Of a stretch of 64,000 bases of DNA, positions 27,879 through 38,264 are shown in pieces. The DNA lies in NCBI RefSeq assembly GCF_000473065.1, contig NZ_AXAZ01000004.1, positions 62,001-126,000 of the forward strand, in the 5' to 3' direction. How positions within the stretch are numbered: position 1 is the stretch's first letter; every line of letters begins with the position of its first letter. This DNA comes from Bradyrhizobium sp. WSM1743. Lineage in GTDB: Bacteria; Pseudomonadota; Alphaproteobacteria; Rhizobiales; Xanthobacteraceae. The translations under genes and the position numbers were made by a program. The notes under the pieces are model-generated. The model was not told the origin of the DNA. It saw nothing but the letters and a program-made list of their open reading frames with translations, and made no database searches.

Positions 27879-28829
27879 ATGAGCGTCTTTGTCCTCCGAC
27901 GTCTGTTGACCTTGCTGGCGACGCTGGTCGGCGCGTCGCTGATCATCTTCCTGGTGCTCGATGCTCTTCCCGGCAATGCCGCGCAGATGTTGATGGGCGC
28001 CGACGCCTCGCCGGACGCGGTCCGCGCGCTCACCGTCAAGCTCGGGCTCGACCAGCCGCTGGCCGTTCGCTACCTGCAATGGATCAAGGGCTTCGCCGTC
28101 GGCGATCTCGGCAACTCCTATGTCTACGGCACCCCGGTCGTCAGCCTGATCGCGGAGCGGCTGGTGCTGACCATTCCGCTCGCGATCATGGCGATGACGA
28201 TCACGGTGACGCTGGCGCTCTCGGCCGGTATCTACACCGCCGCCAATCACAACAAGCTCGGCGATGTCGGTGTGATGTCGCTGACCCAGGTCGGCATTGC
28301 GTTGCCGAACTTCTGGTTCGCGATCCTCCTGGTGCTGCTGTTCGCGGTGCGGCTGCAATGGCTCTCGGCAGGCGGCTTTGCCGGCTGGGAGGACGGCATC
28401 TGGCCCGGCCTCAAGTCGCTGCTGCTACCGGCGATCTCGCTTGCGGTGGTGCAGGCCGCGATCCTCGCGCGCGTGACACGATCGGCCGTGCTCGAAGTGC
28501 TGCGCGAAGACTTCGTCCGCACCGCACGCGCAAAAGGCCTCGGCAAGCGCGAGGTGCTGTGGCGCCACGTGCTGCGCAACGCCATGATTCCCGTGATGAC
28601 GGTGATGGGGCTGCAATTCGCCAATCTGCTCGCCGGCACCATCGTGATCGAGAACGTGTTCTACCTGCCCGGCCTCGGCCGGCTGATCTTCCAGTCGATC
28701 GCCAACCGCGACCTCATCGTGGTGCGCAACTGCGTGATGCTGCTCGCTGCCATGGTCGTCATCGTCAACTTCGTGGTCGATGTCCTCTACGCCTTCATCG
28801 ATCCCCGTATCAAGGTTCATAACCTGTGA
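27879..28829 (+). CDS. dppB: Peptide/nickel-type ABC transporter permease (DppB-like)
   Basis: 316 residues, hydrophobic, with the N-terminal family start FVLRRLLTLLATLVGASLIIFLVL reduced here to its key features (Arg pair then first helix), the GLDQPLAVRYLQWIKG segment and the EAA-like loop REDFVRTARAKGLGKREVLWRHVLRNA. It forms half of the membrane channel. Its stop overlaps the GTG start of the next permease by four bases at 28826-28829. Confidence 0.9.
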   Translation: MSVFVLRRLLTLLATLVGASLIIFLVLDALPGNAAQMLMGADASPDAVRALTVKLGLDQPLAVRYLQWIKGFAVGDLGNSYVYGTPVVSLIAERLVLTIPLAIMAMTITVTLALSAGIYTAANHNKLGDVGVMSLTQVGIALPNFWFAILLVLLFAVRLQWLSAGGFAGWEDGIWPGLKSLLLPAISLAVVQAAILARVTRSAVLEVLREDFVRTARAKGLGKREVLWRHVLRNAMIPVMTVMGLQFANLLAGTIVIENVFYLPGLGRLIFQSIANRDLIVVRNCVMLLAAMVVIVNFVVDVLYAFIDPRIKVHNL

Positions 28830-29722
28830 GTGATCCGCTCGCCGCCGCAGTTGGATTGCCGACAGCCGCCGCGCCGGCGCGCCCCGCCACGGGCTTTTGG
28901 CGGAGGGCGCTGCGGCATCGCAGCTTCGTGCTCGGTGGCGTGTTGGTGCTTGCGGTGATCGGTTCTGCGCTGCTCTCCCTGGTCTGGACACCCTGGTCGC
29001 CCTACGAGATCGACATCGCCGCAAAGCTCAAGCCGCCGTCGGGATCGCACTGGCTCGGCACCGATTCCTTCGGCCGCGACATCGTCTCGCTGCTGCTTGC
29101 GGGGGCCCGCGCCACCATCATGGTCGGTGTCATCGCCGTGAGCATCGGTCTCACCTTCGGCGTCACGCTGGGCCTGATCGCCTCGGCCCGGCGCGGCTGG
29201 ACGGAGGAGATCATCATGCGCTTTTCCGACTTCACCTTCGCCTTTCCGGCGGTGCTCTCCGCGATCATGCTGGCGGCGGCGGTGGGGCCGGGCATGGTGA
29301 CCTCGATCGTCGCGATCGGCATCTTCCAGATCCCGACGTTGACGCGGTTGACGCGCGGCTCGGCCAACGCGATCTGGGCGCGCGAATTCGTGCTGGCCGC
29401 GCGCGCCTCGGGGAAAGGAAAATTCCGCATCACCATCGAGCACGTGCTGCCCAACATCCTGTCGATCCTGATCGTGCAGGTGACCATCCAGTTCGCGCTC
29501 GCCATCCTCGCCGAAGCGGCGCTGTCCTATCTCGGCCTTGGCACGCAGCCGCCGCAGCCGTCCTGGGGCCGCATGCTGAACGATGCGCAGACGCTGCTGT
29601 TCCAGTCGCCGATGCTCGCGGTCTATCCGGGCGCGGCGATTGCCGTCGCGGTGCTCGGCCTCAATCTCCTCGGCGACGGATTGCGCGACCTGCTCGATCC
29701 CAGACTGGCGCGGGAGCGATGA
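28826..29722 (+). CDS. dppC: Peptide/nickel-type ABC transporter permease (DppC-like)
   Basis: 298 residues. Typical DppC/OppC features: the HWLGTDSFGRDIVSLLLAGAR motif after the first helix, the EAA loop (REFVLAARASGKGKFRITIEHVLPN) and the ALSYLGLGTQPPQPSWGRML motif near the C-terminus. GTG start at 28826. Partner of the DppB-like permease; its stop overlaps the first ATPase gene at 29719-29722. Confidence 0.92.
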   Translation: MSDPLAAAVGLPTAAAPARPATGFWRRALRHRSFVLGGVLVLAVIGSALLSLVWTPWSPYEIDIAAKLKPPSGSHWLGTDSFGRDIVSLLLAGARATIMVGVIAVSIGLTFGVTLGLIASARRGWTEEIIMRFSDFTFAFPAVLSAIMLAAAVGPGMVTSIVAIGIFQIPTLTRLTRGSANAIWAREFVLAARASGKGKFRITIEHVLPNILSILIVQVTIQFALAILAEAALSYLGLGTQPPQPSWGRMLNDAQTLLFQSPMLAVYPGAAIAVAVLGLNLLGDGLRDLLDPRLARER

Positions 29723-30738
29723 TGATGGCCGAGCACTCCAACATGATGCTGATCGAAGTCGAAAATCTCGGCGTCCGCCTCAACACCAGCCGCGGGCCGG
29801 CGCAGGCGGTGCGCGGTGTCAGCTTCTCGCTCAAGCGCGGCGAGACGCTCGGGCTCGTCGGCGAATCCGGCTGCGGCAAGTCGGTCACGGCGTTGTCGTT
29901 GATGGGGCTGCTGCCGGACAGCGCGGCCGTGACCGGCAGCATCAAGCTGGATGGCGATGAGCTCGTCGGACTTTCGGATGCCGATTATTGCCGTCTGCGC
30001 GGCAACCGCGTCAGCATGATCTTCCAGGAGCCGATGACCGCGCTCAATCCGATGCACACGATCGGCAACCAGGTCGCCGAGCCGCTGCGCCGTCACAAGA
30101 AATATTCGGCGGCGCGGGCGCGCAAGGAGGCGGTCGCCTTGCTCGACCGCGTCGGGCTGCCCGATGCTATCCGGCGCGTCGACGCCTATCCGCACCAGTT
30201 CTCCGGCGGCCAGCGCCAGCGCATCACCATCGCGATGGCGCTCGCCTGCGAACCGGACCTCTTGATCGCGGACGAGCCGACCACCGCGCTCGACGTCACC
30301 ATCCAGGGCCAGATCCTCGACCTGATCGCTGACCTCGTCGAGGAGCGCAGCATGTCGATGATCCTGATCTCGCACGATCTCGGCGTCATCGCCGAGAACG
30401 TGCAGCGCATGATGGTGATGTATGGCGGCACCGTCGTAGAGAGCGGGCCGACCGACGAGGTGTTCCGCCGCATGGGCCATCCCTACACGCAGGGCCTGTT
30501 CCGCGCGCGGCCGAAGCTCGGCGCGCGCAAGGGGACGCGGCTGAAGACGATCTCGGGCACGGTGCCGGAGCTTGCCGATCTGCCGTCCGGCTGCACCTTC
30601 TCCGATCGATGTCCGCTCGTGATCGATGCCTGCCGCGCCGCGCTGCCGCCGATGGTGGATGTCGGCCCTGGCCACTTCGTGCGCTGCATCCGAACGGATG
30701 TCTCTATGGCTGAGCATGTCGGAGCGCTGTCCGCATGA
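29719..30738 (+). CDS. dppD: Peptide-type ABC transporter ATP-binding protein (DppD-like)
   Basis: 339 residues. Walker [10 protein letters not shown]-loop [14 protein letters not shown], signature [15 protein letters not shown], Walker [13 protein letters not shown] and switch [10 protein letters not shown]. The C-terminal oligopeptide-transporter extension has cysteines ([10 protein letters not shown]...DACRAALPP...HFVRCI) that in some relatives hold an Fe-S cluster. Three consecutive ATG codons start at 29719, with GGGAG just upstream. Overlaps dppF by four bases. Confidence 0.92.
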   Translation: MMMAEHSNMMLIEVENLGVRLNTSRGPAQAVRGVSFSLKRGETLGLVGESGCGKSVTALSLMGLLPDSAAVTGSIKLDGDELVGLSDADYCRLRGNRVSMIFQEPMTALNPMHTIGNQVAEPLRRHKKYSAARARKEAVALLDRVGLPDAIRRVDAYPHQFSGGQRQRITIAMALACEPDLLIADEPTTALDVTIQGQILDLIADLVEERSMSMILISHDLGVIAENVQRMMVMYGGTVVESGPTDEVFRRMGHPYTQGLFRARPKLGARKGTRLKTISGTVPELADLPSGCTFSDRCPLVIDACRAALPPMVDVGPGHFVRCIRTDVSMAEHVGALSA

Positions 30739-31739
30739 GCACCGCGCCGCTTCTCGATGTGAAGGATCTCGAGCAGCGCTACACGCTGCCGCGCGAGAGC
30801 CTGTTTCGGCCGCCCGGCCAGGTGCGCGCGCTCAACGGCGTCAGCGTGCAGGTCCAGGCCGGCAAGAGCCTCGGCATCGTCGGCGAGTCCGGCTCCGGCA
30901 AGTCGACCTTCGCGCGCGTCGTGATGGCGCTGGAGCGGCCGACCTCGGGGCAGGTCGCGCTGCTTGGCCGCGATCTCAACCGCCTCCCGGCCGACGAGCT
31001 GCGCCGAGCGCGGCGCGATTTCCAGATGGTGTTCCAGGATCCCTACGGCTCGCTCGATCCGCGCCAGACCATCGCGCGGATCGTCGCCGAGCCGCTGACC
31101 GTGCTGGAGGGAGCCGATCGCACCACGTTCCGCGAACGCGTCGCCGCGGTGCTGCGGCAGGTGGGTTTGCGCGATGCCGACATGGACAAGTATCCGCACG
31201 AATTCTCCGGAGGCCAGCGCCAGCGCATCGCCATTGCGCGTGCGCTGATCACCCAGCCGAAGCTGATCGTCGCCGATGAGCCGGTCTCCGCGCTCGACGT
31301 CTCCGTGCAGGCGCAGGTGCTGAACCTGATGCAGGACCTCCAGGAGCAGTTTGGCCTCAGCTACATCCTGATCAGCCACGACCTCGCCGTCGTCGACTAT
31401 CTCTGCGACGAGGTCGCCGTGATGTATCTCGGCCGCATCGTCGAGCAGGGGCGCCCCGAAGATCTGTTCGAGCATTGCGCCCATCCCTATACGCGGGCGC
31501 TCCTGGATGCCGTGCCGCGGGCGCGCGCAGGCGGCGGCCGGCGGCGGCGCGGGGCCCAGGCGATCGCCTCGCAATCGGCGGCGGCGACCGGATGCCCCTA
31601 TGCCGCGCGCTGCGCCCTTGCCGACCAGCATTGCCGCGAGGTGCCGCCTGAGTTACGCAAGATGGGTGAGGGGCACCTTGCCGCCTGCCACAAGGCGGAA
31701 GCCGTGATGGCATTGCCGCAGGCGGCCATGGAAGGTTAG
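30735..31739 (+). CDS. dppF: Peptide-type ABC transporter ATP-binding protein (DppF-like)
   Basis: 334 residues. Walker A GESGSGKST, Q-loop VFQDPYGSLDPRQT, signature [15 protein letters not shown], Walker B LIVADEPVSALD and SHDLAVVDYLCD are intact, and the C-terminal Cys motif (TGCPYAARCALADQHC) is present. Second ATPase of the importer; overlaps dppD by ATGA. Completes a five-gene Dpp/Opp-type system with the binding protein downstream. Confidence 0.92.
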   Translation: MSTAPLLDVKDLEQRYTLPRESLFRPPGQVRALNGVSVQVQAGKSLGIVGESGSGKSTFARVVMALERPTSGQVALLGRDLNRLPADELRRARRDFQMVFQDPYGSLDPRQTIARIVAEPLTVLEGADRTTFRERVAAVLRQVGLRDADMDKYPHEFSGGQRQRIAIARALITQPKLIVADEPVSALDVSVQAQVLNLMQDLQEQFGLSYILISHDLAVVDYLCDEVAVMYLGRIVEQGRPEDLFEHCAHPYTRALLDAVPRARAGGGRRRRGAQAIASQSAAATGCPYAARCALADQHCREVPPELRKMGEGHLAACHKAEAVMALPQAAMEG

Positions 31740-31794
31740 TGTCCGGACCAGGATTGGCGTAGGCTGAAGACAACAGCAGGCTGGGGAGTTGCAC

Positions 31795-33291
31795 ATGTTG
31801 AGGAAACTATCGATCGTCGCATTTGCCGCTGCGCTCGTCGCGGCGCCTTTGCCGGTGCTGGCGCAGAGCAAGAAGGACAGCGTCGTCATGGCGATGGCGC
31901 TGGAGCCGCCGGGCCTCGATCCCACCAATGCCGCCGCCGCCGCGATCGCCGAGGTCACGCTCTACAACATCTATGAGACCCTGACCAAGATCAACGAGGA
32001 CGGCTCCGTGTCGCCGCTGCTGGCCGAGAGCTGGACCGCTTCGCCCGATTTGAAGACCTATACGTTCAAGCTGCGCAAGGGCGTCAAATTCCAGAACGGC
32101 GAGCCGTTCAATTCCGCGGCGGTGAAGTTCTCCTTCGAGCGCAACGCGGCACCGACCAGCACCAACAAGGATAAGAGCCTCTACCAGGCCTTCGAGAAGG
32201 TCGACGCACCGGATGCCGACACGATCGTGATCACGGTGAAATATTCCGAGCCGAACCTGCCGTTCCTGCTCGGGCAGGCGGGCGGCTCGATCGTCGAGCC
32301 GAAGAGCGCAGCCACCAACGTGACGCAACCGGTCGGCACCGGGCCGTATCAGCTTGGCGCCTGGGCCAAGGGCTCCTCGATCACGCTGACCAAATGGGCC
32401 GACTACCGCAACGCCTCCGCGATCAAGCTGTCCAAGGTGACGATCCGCTTCATCTCCGATCCGGCGGCGCAGGTGGCGGCGCTGCTGTCGGGTGACGTCG
32501 ATGCATTCCCGCGCGTCGCCGCGGCGCGCGCCTTGGCTCAGTTCAAGGCCGATCCGCGCTTCACCGTGCTGGTCGGCGGCTCCAGGGCCAAGACCATCGT
32601 CGCGATCAACCACCGCAAGAAGCCGCTGGACGACGTCCGCGTCCGCCGAGCCATCCTTGCCGCGATCGACCGCAAGGCCATGATCGACGGCGCCGTCGAC
32701 GGCTTCGGTACGCCGATCGGCAGCTTATACGTGCCTGGCGCGCTCGGCTATGTCGACACCACGGGCATCAACCCCTACGACCCTGAAAAGGCCAAGAAGC
32801 TGCTCACTGAAGCCGGCATCACCACGCCGCTCGAATTGTCGCTGAAGCTGCCGCCGCCGTCCTACGCGCGGCAGGGCGGCGAGATCGCTGCAGCCCAGCT
32901 CGCCAAGGTCGGCATCGTCGCCAAGATCGAGAACGTCGAATGGGCGCAGTGGCTGTCGCAGGTGTTCGCCGGCAACGGTCCGCACAATTTCGATCTGACC
33001 ATCGTCAGCCATGTTGAGCCGTTCGACCTCGTCAAGATCACCGAGCCCGACTACTATCTCGGTTACAACAACGAGAAGTTCAACGCGCTCTACAAGCAGA
33101 TCGTCTCGACGCCGGACGAGGCCGCCCGCGCAAAGCTGCTCGGCGACGCCCAGCGCATGCTCGCGACCGATGCCGTCTCCGCCTACCTGTACCAGCCGCA
33201 GCTCATCACCATCACCAACAAGAAGCTGAAGGGCGTCTGGAAGGACGTCCCGCAATACGAGAACGATTTCTCGACGTGGCATTGGGAGTAG
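31795..33291 (+). CDS. dppA: Peptide-type ABC transporter substrate-binding protein (DppA-like)
   Basis: 498 residues, family 5 extracellular solute-binding protein. Signal peptide MLRKLSIVAFAAALVAAPLP ending at LAQ, followed by the family motif LYNIYETLTKINEDGSVSP and LAESWTASPDLKTYTFKLRK. ATG 31795 has GGGGAG 6 bases upstream. Binds an unknown oligopeptide, glutathione-like or amide substrate in the periplasm and passes it to DppBCDF. Here the binding protein comes last in the transporter set and is followed by a second amidase. Confidence 0.9.
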   Translation: MLRKLSIVAFAAALVAAPLPVLAQSKKDSVVMAMALEPPGLDPTNAAAAAIAEVTLYNIYETLTKINEDGSVSPLLAESWTASPDLKTYTFKLRKGVKFQNGEPFNSAAVKFSFERNAAPTSTNKDKSLYQAFEKVDAPDADTIVITVKYSEPNLPFLLGQAGGSIVEPKSAATNVTQPVGTGPYQLGAWAKGSSITLTKWADYRNASAIKLSKVTIRFISDPAAQVAALLSGDVDAFPRVAAARALAQFKADPRFTVLVGGSRAKTIVAINHRKKPLDDVRVRRAILAAIDRKAMIDGAVDGFGTPIGSLYVPGALGYVDTTGINPYDPEKAKKLLTEAGITTPLELSLKLPPPSYARQGGEIAAAQLAKVGIVAKIENVEWAQWLSQVFAGNGPHNFDLTIVSHVEPFDLVKITEPDYYLGYNNEKFNALYKQIVSTPDEAARAKLLGDAQRMLATDAVSAYLYQPQLITITNKKLKGVWKDVPQYENDFSTWHWE

Positions 33292-33307
33292 GGCGGCGTC
33301 CGTTGCT

Positions 33308-33336
33308 GTGCCCTCTCCGCTTGCGGGAGAGGGCAC
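33308..33336. repeat. Solo hairpin of the CTCTCC/GGAGAG repeat type
   Basis: Perfect 11-bp stem GTGCCCTCTCC/GGAGAGGGCAC around GCTTGCG, 16 bases after the dppA stop. It matches the outer hairpin of the composite repeats at 1890, 17284 and 25178. It is followed by an A-rich tract rather than T residues, so it is not a canonical intrinsic terminator on either strand. Confidence 0.7.
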
Positions 33337-33520
33337 TCCAAACAAAAAAGAAAAAACAACCCCATGCACAGTAGCCGGGCGTAGTCATTTCAATGGCTTG
33401 CGGGTTGCGCGTTTGCTGGTCGACGCGATGCGCCGAGCCGTTGACCCGTCGGGCAAAACACTGGCATGATGCCATCGTCGCGGTCTCGTGGTCAGGGACG
33501 CGCCGTCAGGCGAGGCAGCC

Positions 33521-35161
33521 GTGCAGAAGCCATCCCGCCGCGATGCCGGCGCCGCCGCCGCCGCCGCCATCGCCGAGGCGCCGATCTCCCTAGAGCTCGA
33601 TCATGCGTCGATGAGCGATATCGCTCATGCGTTGGCCAGTGGGCATGTCACTGCCACAGCGCTGGTCAAAGCCTATCTCGCGCGCATTGAGGCCTACGAC
33701 CGCGATGGGCCCAAGCTCAACTCGGTACGCGCGCTCAATCCCGATGCACTCGCGATCGCGGGCAGGCTCGACGGCATGAAGCCGTCGGCCAGGCGGCCGC
33801 TAGCCGGCGTGCCCATTCTGCTCAAGGACAATATCGCGACCGGCGACAAGCAGCCGACGACGGCGGGCTCGCTGGCGCTGGAAGGCGCGCACGCCAGGGA
33901 CGATGCTACGCTCGTCAAGCTGCTGCGCGAGGCCGGCGCGGTGGTGCTGGGCAAGGCGAACCTGACGGAGTTCGCCAACATCATCGCGATCGACATGCCC
34001 TCGGGCTACTCATCGCTGCGCGGCCAGGTCAAGAATCCCTACGTGCCGGCGCTGGCCGACGGTCACGGCATCCCGCTCGTGGACCCCGGCGGCTCAAGCT
34101 CGGGTTCGGCTGTCGCCGTGGCGGCTGGCCTGTGCGCGGCCTCCATCGGCACCGAGACCTCGGGCTCGCTGCTGCATCCGGCCAGCCGGAATGGCCTCGT
34201 CACCGTGAAGCCCACCGTCGGGCTGATCAGCCGAGCCGGCATCGTGCCGATCTCGCACAGCCAGGACACCGCGGGACCGATGACGCGGACCGTGCGCGAC
34301 GCGGCGCTGCTGCTCAACGTACTCGCTGCGAAGGATCCGCTCGATCACGCGACGCAGAAGCAGCGGCGGCCGGCCGATTACACCGCCGGCCTCGCCACCG
34401 ACGCGATGAAGGGTGCGCGCATCGGCGTGCCGAGCGACCCCGCCGATCCGCTGAACGATTGCTTCTACGGCAAGTTGCCACTCGACGGGGCCAGGCTGAT
34501 GGCCGATGCGATCAAGGTGCTGGAGGATCTCGGCGCCACCATCGTGCGCGCCAGCATGCCGCCAGCCGGCTGGATGAACGGACCCGGCACCACTATGGCC
34601 GTGCTCAACCGCAATCCGCTGAGCGCGAATAAGGGCAATCCGACTCCGCAGCGGATCGTCTTCCTCTACGAGCTGAAGCATGACCTCAACCTCTATCTGA
34701 AGGATTGGGCTACCGACACCGACATCAGGACCATCGGCGATGTCGTCGCCTTCAACGCCGCCAATGCCGAAAGGGCGCTGCGTTTCGGCCAGGACCTGTT
34801 CCTCGCCGCCAACGCGACCAGGGGTGACCTCAGCGAGCGCGAGTACAAGTCGGCGCGCGCGATGGACCTGCTCACCGCCAGGACCCGGGGCATGGACGCC
34901 TATATGAACCAGTACAAGCTGGACGCGATCCTGTTCCCCGGCGCCACCGGTGCCGCCATCGCCGCCAGGGCAGGCTATCCCAGCGTCATGGTGCCTGGCG
35001 GCTTCGTGTCGGGCGCCGGTGGCAAGGACACACCCGACTATCCGTTCGGCGTCGCCTTCGCAGGCCGCGCCTGGAGCGAGCACAAGCTGCTGCGCCTGGC
35101 CTACGCCTATGAGCAGGCCTCCAATATGCGCAAGCCGCCGCCCGGCTTGCCGGCGCTTTAG
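33521..35161 (+). CDS. Second amidase (amidase-signature family)
   Basis: 546 residues from GTG 33521; GTG 33488 in the same frame is an alternative. GCGAGG lies 6 bases before 33521. Catalytic Lys in [12 protein letters not shown], signature [21 protein letters not shown] and nucleophile region [15 protein letters not shown] are intact. It is of the GatA-like/6-aminohexanoate-amidase-like long type and differs clearly from the amidase at 26358-27779. An Ala/Arg-rich N-terminal stretch precedes the domain but is not a convincing signal peptide. Probably expressed with the Dpp-type operon and acting on the same or a related imported compound. Confidence 0.85.
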   Translation: MQKPSRRDAGAAAAAAIAEAPISLELDHASMSDIAHALASGHVTATALVKAYLARIEAYDRDGPKLNSVRALNPDALAIAGRLDGMKPSARRPLAGVPILLKDNIATGDKQPTTAGSLALEGAHARDDATLVKLLREAGAVVLGKANLTEFANIIAIDMPSGYSSLRGQVKNPYVPALADGHGIPLVDPGGSSSGSAVAVAAGLCAASIGTETSGSLLHPASRNGLVTVKPTVGLISRAGIVPISHSQDTAGPMTRTVRDAALLLNVLAAKDPLDHATQKQRRPADYTAGLATDAMKGARIGVPSDPADPLNDCFYGKLPLDGARLMADAIKVLEDLGATIVRASMPPAGWMNGPGTTMAVLNRNPLSANKGNPTPQRIVFLYELKHDLNLYLKDWATDTDIRTIGDVVAFNAANAERALRFGQDLFLAANATRGDLSEREYKSARAMDLLTARTRGMDAYMNQYKLDAILFPGATGAAIAARAGYPSVMVPGGFVSGAGGKDTPDYPFGVAFAGRAWSEHKLLRLAYAYEQASNMRKPPPGLPAL

Positions 35162-35252
35162 CCTTCACAGCTCGCGCGTTTGTCTGCGAGCAAGTGCTCG
35201 GGCGCGCATATCGCATCAATTCCTCGGAGTTGCCTCCGCGCGCCGGGCAGCT

Positions 35253-37994
35253 CTATAGCTTGCGCTGGAGCTCCGCGAGCACTTCAGGTGTGATGGGGTT
35301 CTCGCCGCGCTCCAGCTGCGCAATCCACGATTTTCTTTGCGCGATGACGTCGTCGATCCCATCTGCCAGCGACGAAAGATCGAGAAAATCGCGAAAATCT
35401 GCCAGCGCCCCCTGGAGGTTGCCAACCGACGCTCGCGCGAGGCCGCGACTATCGACACTGCCCAAACGATCGAAGCCGTCGGTCATCTCGACGGCACGCC
35501 CGCAAGCGAACATCACCTCGGCTGCGTGACCCCACACGCTGCCGTTCCAGCAAAGCTGGTTCCACTCCTCGCTCGTCATCTCTCGCTTCGGATCGAGCTC
35601 CAATGCGCGCTCCAAAGTCGCGAGAGCCCGCTTGATGTCACCACGATAGGACAGGATGATCCCTCTTTTGATGAGGCCACCCGCCGCGTACTGCGCGACC
35701 TGTCGCGGATCGAACTCGAGAGTCGCGTCAAGCTCTTTGGCTTGTATGTAGAGCGGCAGTGCTGCTTCGAAATCGCCTTCCCAGGCTCGTCGTTCGCCTT
35801 CACGACGAAAATGCTTAGCACTGGCTTTTCGCGCGGTGGCTTCAGCATCGAGTTTCTGCGATCGGTCGAACGCGACCGCTTTGCGGAGCAAGGCGAGTCC
35901 GCCGTTGACATCGCCGTTCGTCGCCGCCGCCGTGCCGCGGATGACGAGGCCTTCCGCAGCGAGGCGATTCAGTTCCGCCCGACGGTCACGCGGCTTCTCG
36001 CCGGGATAGGTTAGTTCATCGACCCGCCGGTACAAGACACTGGCGCGATCCATTTCGCCGGCACGCGCGAGCTGTTCCACCATGAAGTAATAGTCGGGAT
36101 GCACCGGGTGCCGGGTGCACGTACGCTCGTATGGAATGTCTGCACCGACGAATTGCTCCCACGCCCGCGCGGGTAGATTCGACGTAACATCCTTGCATAT
36201 TTCGTCGGCCAGCAAGCCCGTCGGAACGCGCCATGTCTGCAGGCTTACGCGACGGCCGCCGCTCTCGCCGGCGCTGCCGGTCGCGACGAGACGCGAGCCA
36301 TCGTCGCTGTATGCGATAGACTCCGTGGTGGCGGCCCGCGCAAGAACGATCGGCGGCGCATCGAGATTGGCGAGCTGGCGCAGTTGAACATCCGGGGTGA
36401 CTGTGCCGATGGCGAGAATACTTCCGTCCTTGCTGAACGCTACGGCCGACGCTGGCTGGACGTGCGCGACGGTTCTGGGCTCAATGACCTGGCCGCTCAG
36501 CCGCCAGATCGCGACGGTTCGACCGATGGCCGCAGCGAGCTCTTGACCGTCGCGCGTGAACGCAAGCGACGTGACCCAATCCTCCGGACCTACGAGCATT
36601 CTCGGCGCTGCGTCGATCGGCGCGGTGCGATCCCACAGCAGAACTCTGCCGGTCGACGTTCCGGCTGCGACTGTTTTCCCGTCCGGGCTGAAGGCCAGCG
36701 AATGTATCGATCCGTTCGGGGCACGCATGACCTGCGGTTCCGCGGCGGCGTCAGCGAGGTTCCAGATGCGCACCGTGGCATCGTCGCCGCCCGAGGCCAG
36801 GGACTTTCCATCCGGGCTGAAGGCAACGGCAAGAACGGATTGGATATGGCCGCGGAGCACTCGCGACGTGGGCTCGCCTTGCGAGAGGTTCCAGACCCGC
36901 ACGGTTTGATCCCAACTCCCGGAGGCGAGTGTTGTGCTGTCCGGACTGAACGCGAGAGCGACGACATCGGTCATGTGACCCTTCAGAAGGCGCGGAGGCG
37001 CATCTGCCTCCGCAAGACTCCAGAGGTTGATCACGTCATTTGTGCCCGATGCGAGAAGCGTTCCCTGCCGGTTCACTGCGGTCACGTGGGTTGGCTTGTC
37101 GGCGCGCAACTCCACCGTCGTCGTTGCCGGGGTTTTGGTGTTGATGCGGAGAGCCGCGTCCACGTCCGCGAGCGCTTCGCCGTTCACGCGCTCATTGAAG
37201 AGGAAGGCCTGTCGGGCGAGCAGCTTGCCCCACATCGTGGTGCCGTGCTCCGCCTGCTCGATTGCACGGCCTGCCACCAGCTTGACCAGCGCGACGATAC
37301 GTCTGTGCTCGGCCTGGTCACGCTGTCTCACGGCTTCACGTTGTGCGAAAAGTGTGACGACGAAAGCAATCGACAGCACCGCCATGACGCCGAAGACGGT
37401 CCCGATCGCAACGGCCCGCCGCCTCGCCGCGCGCTTGCGGTCGCGCTGTTCGATTTCGCTGCGGCGGAGGTCAAGCAGGTTTGCGAGCAGCGTATACCAG
37501 GAGCCCTGGAACGTGCCCTTGTCGAGCTTGTCCCTGCGCGTGTCGAAATTGCGATAGTCGCCGGCCAGCGGCATTTGCATCGCTTCACAGAGCGCCTCGG
37601 GGAAGGCTTTCAGTGCCTCTTGATCGGGCGAGGCCTCGTTGTTGGGAAGCCCACCGATGAGAAGCGGAATGATGTTCTCCGCGCCGCGCGCCGCGGCGAA
37701 CTGCTTGACCTCGTCGTTGACGAACGAGCTCGCGCGCGCGTGGGGTGAACAGAGCAGGATGAGCTTGCGCGAGTCGCGCAGGTGACGCGCGATCGATTGA
37801 TGATATTCGACGCCGGTCAGGTCACTTTGGTCGCGAAAGACCCGCAGTCGGCGAGCGGGCACGCCCAGACCCTTCGGCGGCGAGTAAGTTGCCAACGCGC
37901 GCTCGAGCAGCTGCGCAAATTGCAGATCCTTCCGCGAGTAGCTGATGAACATGTCATGGGCGAACGGCGATTCGTCCGGCGCTGGCGAGCTCAT
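35253..37994 (-). CDS. TIR domain - transmembrane - WD40 - TPR protein
   Basis: 913 residues. Residues about 13-145 form a TIR domain (MFISYSRKD, RVFRDQSDLTGVEYHQSIA, LILLCSPHARAS, then FVNDE with Glu95 at the place of the NADase catalytic Glu). A basic stretch and one membrane helix follow (about 195-217, VAIGTVFGVMAVLSIAFVV), a short helical linker (to 290), about six WD40 blades (about 300-590, e.g. VVALAFSPDSTTLASGSWDQTVRVWNL) and a C-terminal TPR-like region (about 635-890). GGAG precedes the ATG by 5 bases. TIR-WD40 fusions occur in bacterial signalling and possibly defence; no partner effector gene lies beside it. No frameshift is seen. Function is not assigned. Confidence 0.85.
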   Translation of the reverse strand: MSSPAPDESPFAHDMFISYSRKDLQFAQLLERALATYSPPKGLGVPARRLRVFRDQSDLTGVEYHQSIARHLRDSRKLILLCSPHARASSFVNDEVKQFAAARGAENIIPLLIGGLPNNEASPDQEALKAFPEALCEAMQMPLAGDYRNFDTRRDKLDKGTFQGSWYTLLANLLDLRRSEIEQRDRKRAARRRAVAIGTVFGVMAVLSIAFVVTLFAQREAVRQRDQAEHRRIVALVKLVAGRAIEQAEHGTTMWGKLLARQAFLFNERVNGEALADVDAALRINTKTPATTTVELRADKPTHVTAVNRQGTLLASGTNDVINLWSLAEADAPPRLLKGHMTDVVALAFSPDSTTLASGSWDQTVRVWNLSQGEPTSRVLRGHIQSVLAVAFSPDGKSLASGGDDATVRIWNLADAAAEPQVMRAPNGSIHSLAFSPDGKTVAAGTSTGRVLLWDRTAPIDAAPRMLVGPEDWVTSLAFTRDGQELAAAIGRTVAIWRLSGQVIEPRTVAHVQPASAVAFSKDGSILAIGTVTPDVQLRQLANLDAPPIVLARAATTESIAYSDDGSRLVATGSAGESGGRRVSLQTWRVPTGLLADEICKDVTSNLPARAWEQFVGADIPYERTCTRHPVHPDYYFMVEQLARAGEMDRASVLYRRVDELTYPGEKPRDRRAELNRLAAEGLVIRGTAAATNGDVNGGLALLRKAVAFDRSQKLDAEATARKASAKHFRREGERRAWEGDFEAALPLYIQAKELDATLEFDPRQVAQYAAGGLIKRGIILSYRGDIKRALATLERALELDPKREMTSEEWNQLCWNGSVWGHAAEVMFACGRAVEMTDGFDRLGSVDSRGLARASVGNLQGALADFRDFLDLSSLADGIDDVIAQRKSWIAQLERGENPITPEVLAELQRKL

Positions 37995-38264
37995 GGAGGC
38001 TCCTATTCCGCACCGGGGTTTTCGTGCGCCCGCTGCGTCGACCGATTGTAATCTTGATCTCCAACAACCGTTGCTGTCAATCTTAGCCGTTCAAAGGTAC
38101 GGACCCGAAACGCCCTACTTGCAGGATGGGGCCTTCACGGTACCAATAAGCCCGAGGCGATCGGCGCGTCAGTTGTTGGGTGTAGAGAGGACGTTGCGAA
38201 GAGCGGCTGCGATCGGCAGCTCATGACCCCGAAGCAGACATCACCTTCACTCTTAGCCCTGCCG

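Noticed and set aside
33308..33336. Hairpin after dppA as an intrinsic terminator
   Set aside because: The stem is perfect but followed by A residues, with no T tract on either strand; it matches the repeat family instead.
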